Shown here: in pieces, positions 56,867-64,000 of the stretch
Numbering within the stretch: the first letter of the stretch is position 1
How the letters are laid out: each line of letters begins with the position of its first letter
Assembly: GCF_000686705.1 (NCBI RefSeq)
Contig: NZ_KK366004.1
Coordinates: forward strand, 678,364-742,363
Direction of reading: 5' to 3'
DNA from: Clostridium hydrogeniformans DSM 21757
Lineage (GTDB): Bacteria; Bacillota; Clostridia; Clostridiales; Clostridiaceae
Length of the DNA stretch: 64,000 nt
Program-made: the position numbers and the translations under genes
The notes under the pieces: model-generated
The model's database searches: none
Seen by the model: the letters and a program-made list of their open reading frames with translations, nothing else
Told to the model about the DNA's origin: nothing

Positions 56867-57796
56867 ATGGTTATAATAGATAATAATTTCTCCAAAGAAC
56901 TAAAAGAGGGAACTTATGTTGCTTTAGGAAGTTTTGATGGACTGCATACAGGACATAGAGCTCTTATAAATAAAGCTTTTGAAAAGGCTAAGATTAACAA
57001 TTGTAAAAGCATGGTGTATACCTTCAAGAATCATCCATTGACAGTTGTGAGAAAAGGGTTTAAACCAGAACTTATTATGGATAATAAATCTAAGGCTAAA
57101 CTTATAGAAAGTCTTGGTATAGATTATGTAGCTTTTGTAGAATTTAATGAAGAATTTATGAGACTTTCTCCAGAAGAATTTATAAAGATGTTATTAAAAA
57201 AGTTTAATGTACGAGGAATAGTTGTGGGTTTTAACTATAAATTCGGATACAAAAACTTAGGAGATATTAAGCTTTTAAAAGAACTTAGTGAAAGATTAAA
57301 CTTTGAGTTAGTTGTAATAGAGGCCCAGAGTCACAATGGGGAGATAATAAGTAGCTCTATAATAAGAACTCTTATAAAAAATGGGGAAATGGAGAGAGCT
57401 AATGAGTATCTTATGGAACCTTTTATGATGAGAGGAATTGTAAAGCAGGGAAAAAAACTTGGTAGAACTTTAGGATTCCCAACAGCTAATTTAGAATATA
57501 GTAAAGAGGTAATAATACCTGGTGGCGGGATTTATTATACCAATATAAGAATTAATAAAAAGCTTTTTAAAGCAATGACTAATATTGGGTATAATCCAAC
57601 AGTAAAAGGTAAAGAATTATCCATAGAAACCTTTATACTAGATTTTAATAAAGATATATATGGAGAAGAATTAGAAATATATTTTATAGAAAAAGTTAGG
57701 GATGAGATTAAGTTTAATTCTCTTGAGGAATTAAAGGCTCAATTAAAGAAGGATTCAGACTATGGAAAAGGGAAAAAATTATGTCTAAATTTATAA
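56867..57796 (+). CDS. ribF: Bifunctional riboflavin kinase / FAD synthetase
   Basis: A 309-aa enzyme converting riboflavin to FMN and then FAD. The N-terminal nucleotidyltransferase has GSFDGLHTGH, GFNYKFGYKNLGD and ISSSIIRTLI; the C-terminal kinase has GKKLGRTLGFPTANLEY. AGGGGGA precedes the ATG. Confidence 0.97.
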   Translation: MVIIDNNFSKELKEGTYVALGSFDGLHTGHRALINKAFEKAKINNCKSMVYTFKNHPLTVVRKGFKPELIMDNKSKAKLIESLGIDYVAFVEFNEEFMRLSPEEFIKMLLKKFNVRGIVVGFNYKFGYKNLGDIKLLKELSERLNFELVVIEAQSHNGEIISSSIIRTLIKNGEMERANEYLMEPFMMRGIVKQGKKLGRTLGFPTANLEYSKEVIIPGGGIYYTNIRINKKLFKAMTNIGYNPTVKGKELSIETFILDFNKDIYGEELEIYFIEKVRDEIKFNSLEELKAQLKKDSDYGKGKKLCLNL

Positions 57797-57803
57797 AAAG
57801 TAA

Positions 57804-57832
57804 TTTACAACTAATATGTAGTCTGATATAAT
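57804..57832 (+). promoter_or_regulatory. Sigma-A promoter for rpsO
   Basis: TTTACA (57804-57809), 17-bp spacer, TATAAT (57827-57832), just after the ribF stop; transcription would start near 57839. Confidence 0.65.
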
Positions 57833-57838
57833 AACCGT

Positions 57839-57915
57839 TGAGAACCTACATCTAAGATAAAAGAGTACCGACTTTTTTCTTGGAGTTAGGGGATAATATT
57901 TTGGAGGTGCTTATA
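57839..57915 (+). promoter_or_regulatory. Candidate S15 ribosomal protein leader
   Basis: The 77-nt leader contains CCTAC-ATCTAAG pairing with CTTGG-GTTAGG (interrupted stem) around the 57848-57890 area, ahead of the GGAGGTG ribosome site. S15 represses its own mRNA through structured leaders in several bacteria; this one is inferred from position and pairing. Confidence 0.4.
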
Positions 57916-58179
57916 ATGGAAAAAGCAAGAAAACAAGAAATAATGAATACTTATGCAAGACACGAAGGAGATACAGGATCTCCAGAGGTGCAAATAGCAT
58001 TATTAACAGAGAGAATAAACTCTCTAACTGATCACTTAAGAACTCATAAGAAAGACCACCACTCAAGAAGAGGTCTATTCATGATGATAGGACAAAGAAG
58101 AGGTCTTTTAGATTACCTAAAGAATCAAGATATCGAAAGATACAGAACTATCATTGGACAATTAGGATTAAGAAGATAA
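57916..58179 (+). CDS. rpsO: 30S ribosomal protein S15
   Basis: An 87-aa primary 16S-binding protein ([38 protein letters not shown]; key residues TGSPE and HHSRRGL). Upstream in-frame codons lie in the leader; GGAGGTG 6-7 bases before ATG 57916 fixes the start. Confidence 0.98.
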   Translation: MEKARKQEIMNTYARHEGDTGSPEVQIALLTERINSLTDHLRTHKKDHHSRRGLFMMIGQRRGLLDYLKNQDIERYRTIIGQLGLRR

Positions 58180-58183
58180 TTTA

Positions 58184-58213
58184 TTAGAGCGGATTTTTCC
58201 GCTCTATTATTTT
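58184..58213 (+). terminator. Rho-independent terminator after rpsO
   Basis: AGAGCGGA (58186-58193) pairs with TCCGCTCT (58198-58205), followed by ATTATTTT. Some read-through into pnp is likely, as in other bacteria. Confidence 0.8.
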
Positions 58214-58275
58214 AAAAAATTAATAATTAAGTAAAATATGTTAATACTATTATTAGATTGAAAGGAGGTCGTTGT

Positions 58276-60420
58276 ATGCACCATACACTTGAAACTGTAG
58301 TTGCAGGCAGACCCATGAAAATTGAATATGGGAAAGTTGGTAGGCTTTCAGATGCAGCCCTAATGATGAGTTATGGAGATACAGTTATTCTTGTAAATGT
58401 AAATGCCTCAGGAAAACCTAGAGATGGCATAGATTTTTTCCCTCTAAGCGTTGAATATGAAGAAAGATTATATTCAGTTGGTAAAATACCAGGTGGATTT
58501 ATAAAGAGAGAGGGAAGACCTTCCGAGAAAGCTATATTAAACGGAAGAGCTATAGATAGACCACTTAGACCTTTATTTCCAAAGGGTTATAGAAATGATG
58601 TTCAAGTAGTTTGTACGGTTATGTCAGTAGAAAACGATAATCTTCCAGAAATACTTGCAATCAATGCAGCTTCAACAGCACTTTTCATATCAAGTATTCC
58701 TTTTGTAGATCCAGTTGGAACAGTTTCCGTGGGATTAATTGATGGAGAATTTATACTAAATCCAACCTCTTCAGAGAGAGAAAAGAGTTCTATGTCATTA
58801 ACTGTTTGTGCAACACAAGAAAAAATAATGATGATAGAAGCAGGTGGAGATGAGATACCTGAGGATGTAATGTATGATGCTATTATGTTTGGATTTAAAG
58901 AGTGTCAAAACCTTGTTAATTTCCAAATAGAAGCTAGAAATAAGTTTGGAAAAGAGAAAGCTGACTTTGAAGTTTATGAGGTGGAAGAATCCTTAGAGAA
59001 TGAAGTTAAGGACTTTGCTTTTGACATGATTAAGGAAGCTATGTATATTACAGATAAGGATGAAAGAAATAAAGCAATGGATCAGGTTAAGGAAAAAGTT
59101 TCTGAAACCTTTGATGAAAAATATCCAGATAATAAAGCAGATATTTCCGATGTAATATACAGAATACAGAAAAAAGTAGTTAGAAATATGATATTAAATG
59201 ATAAAATACGTCCAGATGGAAGAGGGTTCAATGAAATAAGACCTATATCTTGTGATGTATCTTTACTTCCAAGAACTCATGGAACAGGTCTATTTACAAG
59301 AGGACTTACTCAAGTACTTACAGTAGCTACTTTAGGTGCTTTAGGCGATATTCAAATAATAGATGGTATAGGTGAAGAACAATCCAAGAGGTATATGCAT
59401 CATTATAACTTCCCAGCTTATAGTGTAGGAGAAGTTAGACCTTTAAGAGGACCAGGAAGACGTGAAATTGGTCATGGTGCTTTAGCGGAGAAGGCTTTAG
59501 AACCATTAATACCATCAGAAGAAAGTTTTCCATACACTGTAAGACTTGTTTCAGAAGTATTAAGTTCTAATGGATCAACTTCTCAGGCAAGTGTTTGTGG
59601 AAGTACCTTAGCGTTACTTGATGCAGGGGTGCCTATAAAGAGACCAGCGGCTGGAATAGCAATGGGACTTGTTACTAGTGAAGACTTAACTGAAGAAGAA
59701 GTATTAACAGATATACAAGGTATAGAAGACTTCTTTGGAGATATGGACTTTAAGGTAGCAGGAACTGAAAAAGGTATAACTGCTATACAGGTAGATACAA
59801 AACTTAAGGGGTTATCTAATACTTGTATTAAGAAGAGTATAGAAGATGCTAGAGTAGCTAGATTATTCTTGCTTGATAAAATGAATGCATGTATAGGAGC
59901 ACCAAGAGAAGAAGTTTCTAAATACGCTCCAAAAACTTTCAGTCTTTCTATAGATCCTGAAAAAATAAGGGATGTTATAGGTGCAGGTGGTAAGACTATT
60001 AATAAGATAATAGCTGAAACTGGTGTTAAGATTGACATAAAAGAAGATGGAAAAGTATTTGTTACTGCAGTAGATACTACAAGTGGAAAACAAGCTGTTA
60101 AGATAATAGAAGATTTGACAAAAGAAATTAAGGCAGGAGAAATTTATCTTGGAAAAGTAACAAAGATTGCTGCATTTGGAGCTTTTGTTGAAATTCTTCC
60201 AGGAAAAGAAGGTCTTGTTCATATATCTAAATTAGATGTAAATAGAGTTAATAAGGTTGAGGATATAGTATCTGCTGGAGATGAAATTTTAGTTAAGGTT
60301 ACAGATATAGATGCTCAAGGAAGAATTAACCTATCTAGAAAAGATGCTATAAAGGATTCTGAAAAAGATTCTGAAAAAGATTCCGAAAAAGGTTCTGAAA
60401 CTGAAGAAGTAACAAATTAA
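58276..60420 (+). CDS. pnp: Polyribonucleotide nucleotidyltransferase (PNPase)
   Basis: A 714-aa 3'-5' phosphorolytic exoribonuclease and degradosome component. Two RNase PH-like domains ([36 protein letters not shown]), a helical linker, a KH domain ([16 protein letters not shown]) and an S1 domain ([21 protein letters not shown]). The tail is unusual: a DSEK-type tetrapeptide repeated about four times. AAAGGAGGTC precedes ATG 58276; the upstream in-frame codon is rejected. Confidence 0.97.
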   Translation: MHHTLETVVAGRPMKIEYGKVGRLSDAALMMSYGDTVILVNVNASGKPRDGIDFFPLSVEYEERLYSVGKIPGGFIKREGRPSEKAILNGRAIDRPLRPLFPKGYRNDVQVVCTVMSVENDNLPEILAINAASTALFISSIPFVDPVGTVSVGLIDGEFILNPTSSEREKSSMSLTVCATQEKIMMIEAGGDEIPEDVMYDAIMFGFKECQNLVNFQIEARNKFGKEKADFEVYEVEESLENEVKDFAFDMIKEAMYITDKDERNKAMDQVKEKVSETFDEKYPDNKADISDVIYRIQKKVVRNMILNDKIRPDGRGFNEIRPISCDVSLLPRTHGTGLFTRGLTQVLTVATLGALGDIQIIDGIGEEQSKRYMHHYNFPAYSVGEVRPLRGPGRREIGHGALAEKALEPLIPSEESFPYTVRLVSEVLSSNGSTSQASVCGSTLALLDAGVPIKRPAAGIAMGLVTSEDLTEEEVLTDIQGIEDFFGDMDFKVAGTEKGITAIQVDTKLKGLSNTCIKKSIEDARVARLFLLDKMNACIGAPREEVSKYAPKTFSLSIDPEKIRDVIGAGGKTINKIIAETGVKIDIKEDGKVFVTAVDTTSGKQAVKIIEDLTKEIKAGEIYLGKVTKIAAFGAFVEILPGKEGLVHISKLDVNRVNKVEDIVSAGDEILVKVTDIDAQGRINLSRKDAIKDSEKDSEKDSEKGSETEEVTN
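60355..60399 (+). repeat. 12-bp tandem repeat encoding the PNPase tail
   Basis: GATTCTGAAAAA-type units in tandem (60355, 60367, 60379 and a degenerate fourth at 60391) encode [16 protein letters not shown]. Copy number could vary by slippage. Confidence 0.85.
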
Positions 60421-60424
60421 AAAT

Positions 60425-60455
60425 AGAAGGGCAGGTAATGCCTTTTTATTTTTTT
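60425..60455 (+). terminator. Weak terminator after pnp
   Basis: AAGGGCA and TGCCTT can pair imperfectly around GGTAA, followed by a long T-rich run. The T-run is good, but the stem is short. Confidence 0.4.
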
Positions 60456-60473
60456 ATATTACGGAGGGAATTT

Positions 60474-61730
60474 ATGTACAATGTATTTAAACTTCATAAT
60501 GGTTTAAGAGTTGTTGTAGAAAAGATAGATTATGTTAATTCTGTTAGTGTAGGATTATGGTTTAAAAATGGATCGAGGAATGAGAACAAAGAAAATAATG
60601 GAATATCTCATTTTATAGAACATATGCTTTTTAAAGGTACCGAAAATAGGTCTGCAAAGGATATTGCAGAAGCTATAGAAAATGTAGGAGGGCAATTAAA
60701 TGCCTTTACAGGAAGAGAAGCTACCTGCTATTACATAAAGGCTTTAGATAGCCATTTAGACCTTTCATTAGATGTGCTTTCGGATATGTTATTCAATAGC
60801 ACCTTTAACGAAGAAGAAATGGAAAAGGAAAAAAGTGTTGTAATTGAAGAGATAAATATGGGAGAAGACTCTCCAGAAGATGTTTTATCAGATTTACATA
60901 GCTATGCCATATGGGGAGAAGATACCTTATCCTATCCTATATTAGGTACAGAAAAAACTGTCAAATCTTTTAACAAAGGTCTTTTAAAAGAATACATAGA
61001 CTCTAACTATACACCTGAAAGATCTGTAATATCAATATGTGGTAATGTGGACCTTAATAAGGCTGAGCAATTAGTAGAGAGGTATTTTGGGCATTGGAGT
61101 GCAAAAGAAAAAAATACCCTATCTTATTCAACACCCAAAATTTTAAAAAATATTTTATACAAAGAAAAAGCTATAGAGCAGGTGCATTTAAGTTTAGGTC
61201 TTGAAGGACTATCTTTAGGTCATAAGGATGTATATCCATTATTGCTTATAAATAATTTCTTTGGTGGGGGAGTATCTTCTCTGTTATTTCAAAAGGTAAG
61301 AGAAGAACTTGGACTATGTTATACAGTTTACTCTTATAGTTCTTCATTTATAAATACAGGAGCTATTAACATATATACAGGAGTATCGCCAAATTATGTA
61401 TATGATGCTATATCTGTAATCAAAGAGGAAATAGAAAGATTCCCCAAAGAGGTAATTAATAAATTTAATTTAGATATAGCTAAAGAGCAAATAAAAGGTA
61501 ATTATATATTAGGACTAGAAAGCACAAGTAGTAGGATGTTTTCAAATGGAAAATCAATAATGTTTTTAAATAAAATAAATAAGCCAGAAGATATAATTAA
61601 GAAAATAGATGAAGTTACCTATGATAAAATACTAGAAGTTATTGATAGCACATTTACTAAGGGGATTTTTAATTGCGCCTTAGTTGGAAATAATGTGGAA
61701 ATAAATAAGGTTAAAAATATACTAAAGTAA
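60474..61730 (+). CDS. M16 family zinc peptidase (YmxG/MlpA-like)
   Basis: A 418-aa insulinase-family protease. The inverted zinc motif HFIEH (46-50) in GISHFIEHMLFKGT, with a downstream EKSVVIEEINM glutamate and GGQLNAFTGREATCYY, supports an active enzyme. C-terminal half is the inactive-type M16 domain with FFGGGVSSLLFQKVREELGLCYTVYS. GGAGGGA lies before ATG 60474; the upstream in-frame start lacks a ribosome site. It lies after pnp, as ymxG does in Bacillus. Confidence 0.92.
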   Translation: MYNVFKLHNGLRVVVEKIDYVNSVSVGLWFKNGSRNENKENNGISHFIEHMLFKGTENRSAKDIAEAIENVGGQLNAFTGREATCYYIKALDSHLDLSLDVLSDMLFNSTFNEEEMEKEKSVVIEEINMGEDSPEDVLSDLHSYAIWGEDTLSYPILGTEKTVKSFNKGLLKEYIDSNYTPERSVISICGNVDLNKAEQLVERYFGHWSAKEKNTLSYSTPKILKNILYKEKAIEQVHLSLGLEGLSLGHKDVYPLLLINNFFGGGVSSLLFQKVREELGLCYTVYSYSSSFINTGAINIYTGVSPNYVYDAISVIKEEIERFPKEVINKFNLDIAKEQIKGNYILGLESTSSRMFSNGKSIMFLNKINKPEDIIKKIDEVTYDKILEVIDSTFTKGIFNCALVGNNVEINKVKNILK

Positions 61731-61797
61731 CTAAGGGAATAATATTGCACTCATTTATCATATATTAAAATATAGTTTAATATAGGAGGATGAGAAA

Positions 61798-62073
61798 ATG
61801 AGTGATAAGTTAAAGTACTTTAGTGAACTTGAAAGATATGAAATAATAAATATTAATGATGGTGAAAAATACAATTATTTATCAAACAATGATGTAGTTA
61901 TAGATGATGATGGAAATTTTAAATTACTTATAATAAACAATAATCAAAGTAAGTTTAGTTTTTTTAATAATAATGAATTTTTAGAAATTTCTTGGGAATA
62001 TGTAAAGAAAATTGGAGCAAAGACTATAATACTAGATGTAGAAGATAATTTAATAAGGAAAAGCAAGATCTGA
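61798..62073 (+). CDS. ymxH: YlmC/YmxH family sporulation-related PRC-barrel protein
   Basis: A 91-aa small beta-barrel protein (FSELERYEIININDGEKYNYLSNNDVVIDDDGNFKLLII...WEYVKKIGAKTIILDV; key features INDG and VID). Such proteins are common in spore formers; function undefined. It lies between the M16 protease and dapG, matching ymxH of Bacillus, although the spoVFAB dipicolinate genes found there are absent here. Confidence 0.8.
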   Translation: MSDKLKYFSELERYEIININDGEKYNYLSNNDVVIDDDGNFKLLIINNNQSKFSFFNNNEFLEISWEYVKKIGAKTIILDVEDNLIRKSKI

Positions 62074-62099
62074 TGAAGCTTAAGAAGGGGGAATAAAAG

Positions 62100-63296
62100 G
62101 TGAAGATACTAATTCAAAAATTTGGAGGAACTTCTGTATCAACTAAGGAAAGACGACTTAAGGTTATAGAGAAGGTGAAAAAAGCTATATTAGATGGGTT
62201 TACTCCAGTAGTTGTAGTATCCGCCATGGGAAGAAAAGGGGAACCCTATGCTACGGACACCTTACTATCTTTAGTAGATAATAATTTTAAACAAAATAAT
62301 TTACTTCCATTAGATTTATTACTAAGTTGCGGAGAGATAATAAGTTCTGTAGTAATGAGCAATGAATTTTTTAATGCTAATATAGATGCAATACCACTTA
62401 CTGGAGGGCAATCAGGAATTATAACTAATGATAATTTTAATGATGCAGAAGTATCAAGAGTAGATACAAAGCATATTCTTTCTTTATTAGAGAAGGGTAA
62501 AGTTCCAGTTGTTACAGGGTTCCAAGGAATTACAGAAGATGGATATTTTACTACTCTAGGAAGAGGTGCTAGTGACTTTACTGCTGCAGTACTAGGGGTT
62601 GCCTTAAAAGCCAAAGAAATACAAATATATACTGATGTAGATGGAATAATGACGGCAGATCCTAGAATAGTAGGAGAAGCATGCCTAATAGATAAGATAA
62701 GTTATAATGAGGTATTTCAATTTGCAGATCAAGGAGCAAAGGTAATTCACCCAAGAGCTGTTGAAATGGCAATGAGGGGAAATATTCCTCTGGTAATAAG
62801 GAATACCATGAGTGACTCTCATGGAACTCTTATAAATAGTATTGGAGATGAAAATGGAAGTTCCATAATGACAGGTATAACACATATGAGTGATAGAATA
62901 CAGATAAATGTGTTAAGCGAAGATAATAAAAATAATAATGATTTAGATGAAGTTTTAGATATATTAGCAGAAAATAATATTAGTCTAGACCTTATAAACA
63001 TATTTCCAAATCAGAAGACATTTACTATAGATAAGAATTGTTTTAATAAATTTGATGAGATAATGAAAAAAATGGAATTGAAGTATAGTCATATAGATGA
63101 CTGTAGTAAACTCTCTATAATAGGTTCAAGAATGGTGGGGGTACCAGGAGTTATGGCTAAAATATTAAAGGCACTAAAGGGAGAAAAGATAGAAGTTCTT
63201 CAAACAGCAGACTCCCATACCACTATTTGGTGTTTAGTTCATACAGTAAATATTAAAAGAGCTTTAAATGTAATTCATAAAACTTTTATGTCATAG
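62100..63296 (+). CDS. dapG: Aspartokinase
   Basis: A 398-aa kinase that phosphorylates aspartate at the start of lysine, threonine and diaminopimelate synthesis. KFGGTSVST, FTTLGRGASDFTA, and two C-terminal ACT domains (INVLSEDN..., KLSIIGSRMVGVPGVMAKILKAL) for feedback control. GTG start behind AAGGGGG. Called DapG because the locus matches Bacillus dapG; isozyme identity (DapG, LysC, YclM) is otherwise uncertain. Confidence 0.9.
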   Translation: MKILIQKFGGTSVSTKERRLKVIEKVKKAILDGFTPVVVVSAMGRKGEPYATDTLLSLVDNNFKQNNLLPLDLLLSCGEIISSVVMSNEFFNANIDAIPLTGGQSGIITNDNFNDAEVSRVDTKHILSLLEKGKVPVVTGFQGITEDGYFTTLGRGASDFTAAVLGVALKAKEIQIYTDVDGIMTADPRIVGEACLIDKISYNEVFQFADQGAKVIHPRAVEMAMRGNIPLVIRNTMSDSHGTLINSIGDENGSSIMTGITHMSDRIQINVLSEDNKNNNDLDEVLDILAENNISLDLINIFPNQKTFTIDKNCFNKFDEIMKKMELKYSHIDDCSKLSIIGSRMVGVPGVMAKILKALKGEKIEVLQTADSHTTIWCLVHTVNIKRALNVIHKTFMS

Positions 63297-63347
63297 TATA
63301 ATAATCTGCCTATATGAACAGACTAAGTTTATATAGGAGGGATTAAT

Positions 63348-64000
63348 ATGTGTAGAGATAATGAAGAAAAGGAAGAGTTAAGGGAAGAAAAAGAAACTCG
63401 TGAGAATATAAAAGAATTTGGAAACAATGATGTAGTTGAGAATAAGGATGAAAGAGTTCAAATTTTGCCTATAATAGGGCAAATAGAAGGTCATATAGTT
63501 CTTCCACCTCAAACAAAGGCTACTAAGTATGAACATATAATACCTCAGCTTATAGCTATGGAGCAAAATAATAATGTAAAAGGAATACTTATTATGTTGA
63601 ATACTGTGGGAGGAGATATAGAGGCTGGTCTTGCTATTTCAGAGATGATAACAAGTCTAAGTAAGCCAACAGTATCTCTTGTAATAGGTGGAGGGCACTC
63701 TATAGGAGTTCCACTAGCTACTTCTGCTAAATATTCTTTTATATCACCATCTGCTACTATGATAATTCATCCTATTAGAATGAATGGACTTGTGATTGGA
63801 GCTCCTCAAACCTTTGAGTATTTTAATAAAATGCAAGAAAGAATAAATGATTTTGTGATAAGGACATCTAAGATAAGTAAAGATAAGTTAAGTGAACTTA
63901 TGATGCAGACAGATGAACTTATGAATGATATGGGTACAATACTTATAGGACACCAAGCTGTGGATATAGGTCTTATAGATAATGTAGGAGGAGTAAGGGA
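63348..64000 (+). CDS. tepA: ClpP-like protease TepA, 5' part
   Basis: The first about 217 residues of a ClpP/crotonase-fold serine peptidase of the translocation-enhancing protein (TepA/YlfB) family; the 3' end is outside the window. An acidic, charged N-terminus (about 1-50) precedes [42 protein letters not shown], and the serine loop [11 protein letters not shown], and [13 protein letters not shown] carries the likely His. TAGGAGGG before the ATG partly pairs with CCTATAT upstream. In Bacillus tepA follows dapA nearby. Confidence 0.85.
   Translation, partial: MCRDNEEKEELREEKETRENIKEFGNNDVVENKDERVQILPIIGQIEGHIVLPPQTKATKYEHIIPQLIAMEQNNNVKGILIMLNTVGGDIEAGLAISEMITSLSKPTVSLVIGGGHSIGVPLATSAKYSFISPSATMIIHPIRMNGLVIGAPQTFEYFNKMQERINDFVIRTSKISKDKLSELMMQTDELMNDMGTILIGHQAVDIGLIDNVGGVR

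Noticed and set aside
59583-60038. 151-codon reverse open frame inside pnp
   Set aside because: Entirely antisense to the conserved PNPase core; long antisense frames arise from the codon bias of the forward gene.

Overview
This window looks like core chromosome of a low-GC, spore-forming Firmicute of the Clostridium sensu stricto type, most likely Clostridium perfringens or a close relative. The organism call is inferred from AT-rich DNA, heavy AGA/ATA codon use, the sporulation genes spoVM, spoVS, ylbJ and ymxH, the pta-ackA acetate pathway, and gene order that matches the Bacillus/Clostridium backbone. No rRNA, tRNA, insertion sequence, prophage, CRISPR array or defence island was seen. 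I found no convincing new multi-gene system. The unusual material is in tiny ORFs and in structured 5' leaders.

Layout. 1-1618: end of rpe, thiN, a two-helix membrane microprotein, spoVM and rpmB (reverse), equivalent to the Bacillus rpe-thiN-spoVM-rpmB locus. 1819-7562: yloU, fakA-like, recG, rsmD, coaD and a coiled-coil protein. 7545-10037 (reverse): ylbJ and tmcAL. 10246-12764: pta and ackA, separated by a structured leader. 12898-16873: ylbN (DUF177), rpmF, plsX, acpP, rnc and a radical SAM gene. 16933-24423: spoVS, a 31-aa membrane peptide, smc, ftsY, ylxM, ffh, rpsP and khpA. 24663-28713: rimM, trmD, rplS, rbgA, rnhB and yraN (reverse). 28832-35999: MFS exporter, comM, dprA, topA and codY. 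36274-40952: rpsB, tsf, pyrH, frr, uppS and cdsA. 40953-41588: a 636-bp gene-poor stretch, then an AI-2E-family permease inserted before dxr, rseP, ispG and polC. 50422-57796: rimP, nusA, ylxR, ylxQ, infB, rbfA, nrnA, truB and ribF. 57916-64000: rpsO, pnp, an M16 protease, ymxH, dapG and the start of a tepA/ClpP-like gene cut by the window edge.

Most genes serve translation (ribosomal proteins, tRNA and rRNA modification, initiation and elongation factors, ribosome assembly GTPases), membrane and lipid supply (plsX, acpP, uppS, cdsA, dxr, ispG), protein targeting (ffh, ftsY), and DNA maintenance (smc, recG, topA, polC, dprA, comM, rnhB). Expression appears to be organised by strong sigma-A-type promoters, good Rho-independent terminators, and several leaders that look autoregulatory: before ackA, rnc, khpA, topA, rplS, rpsB, rimP-nusA and rpsO.
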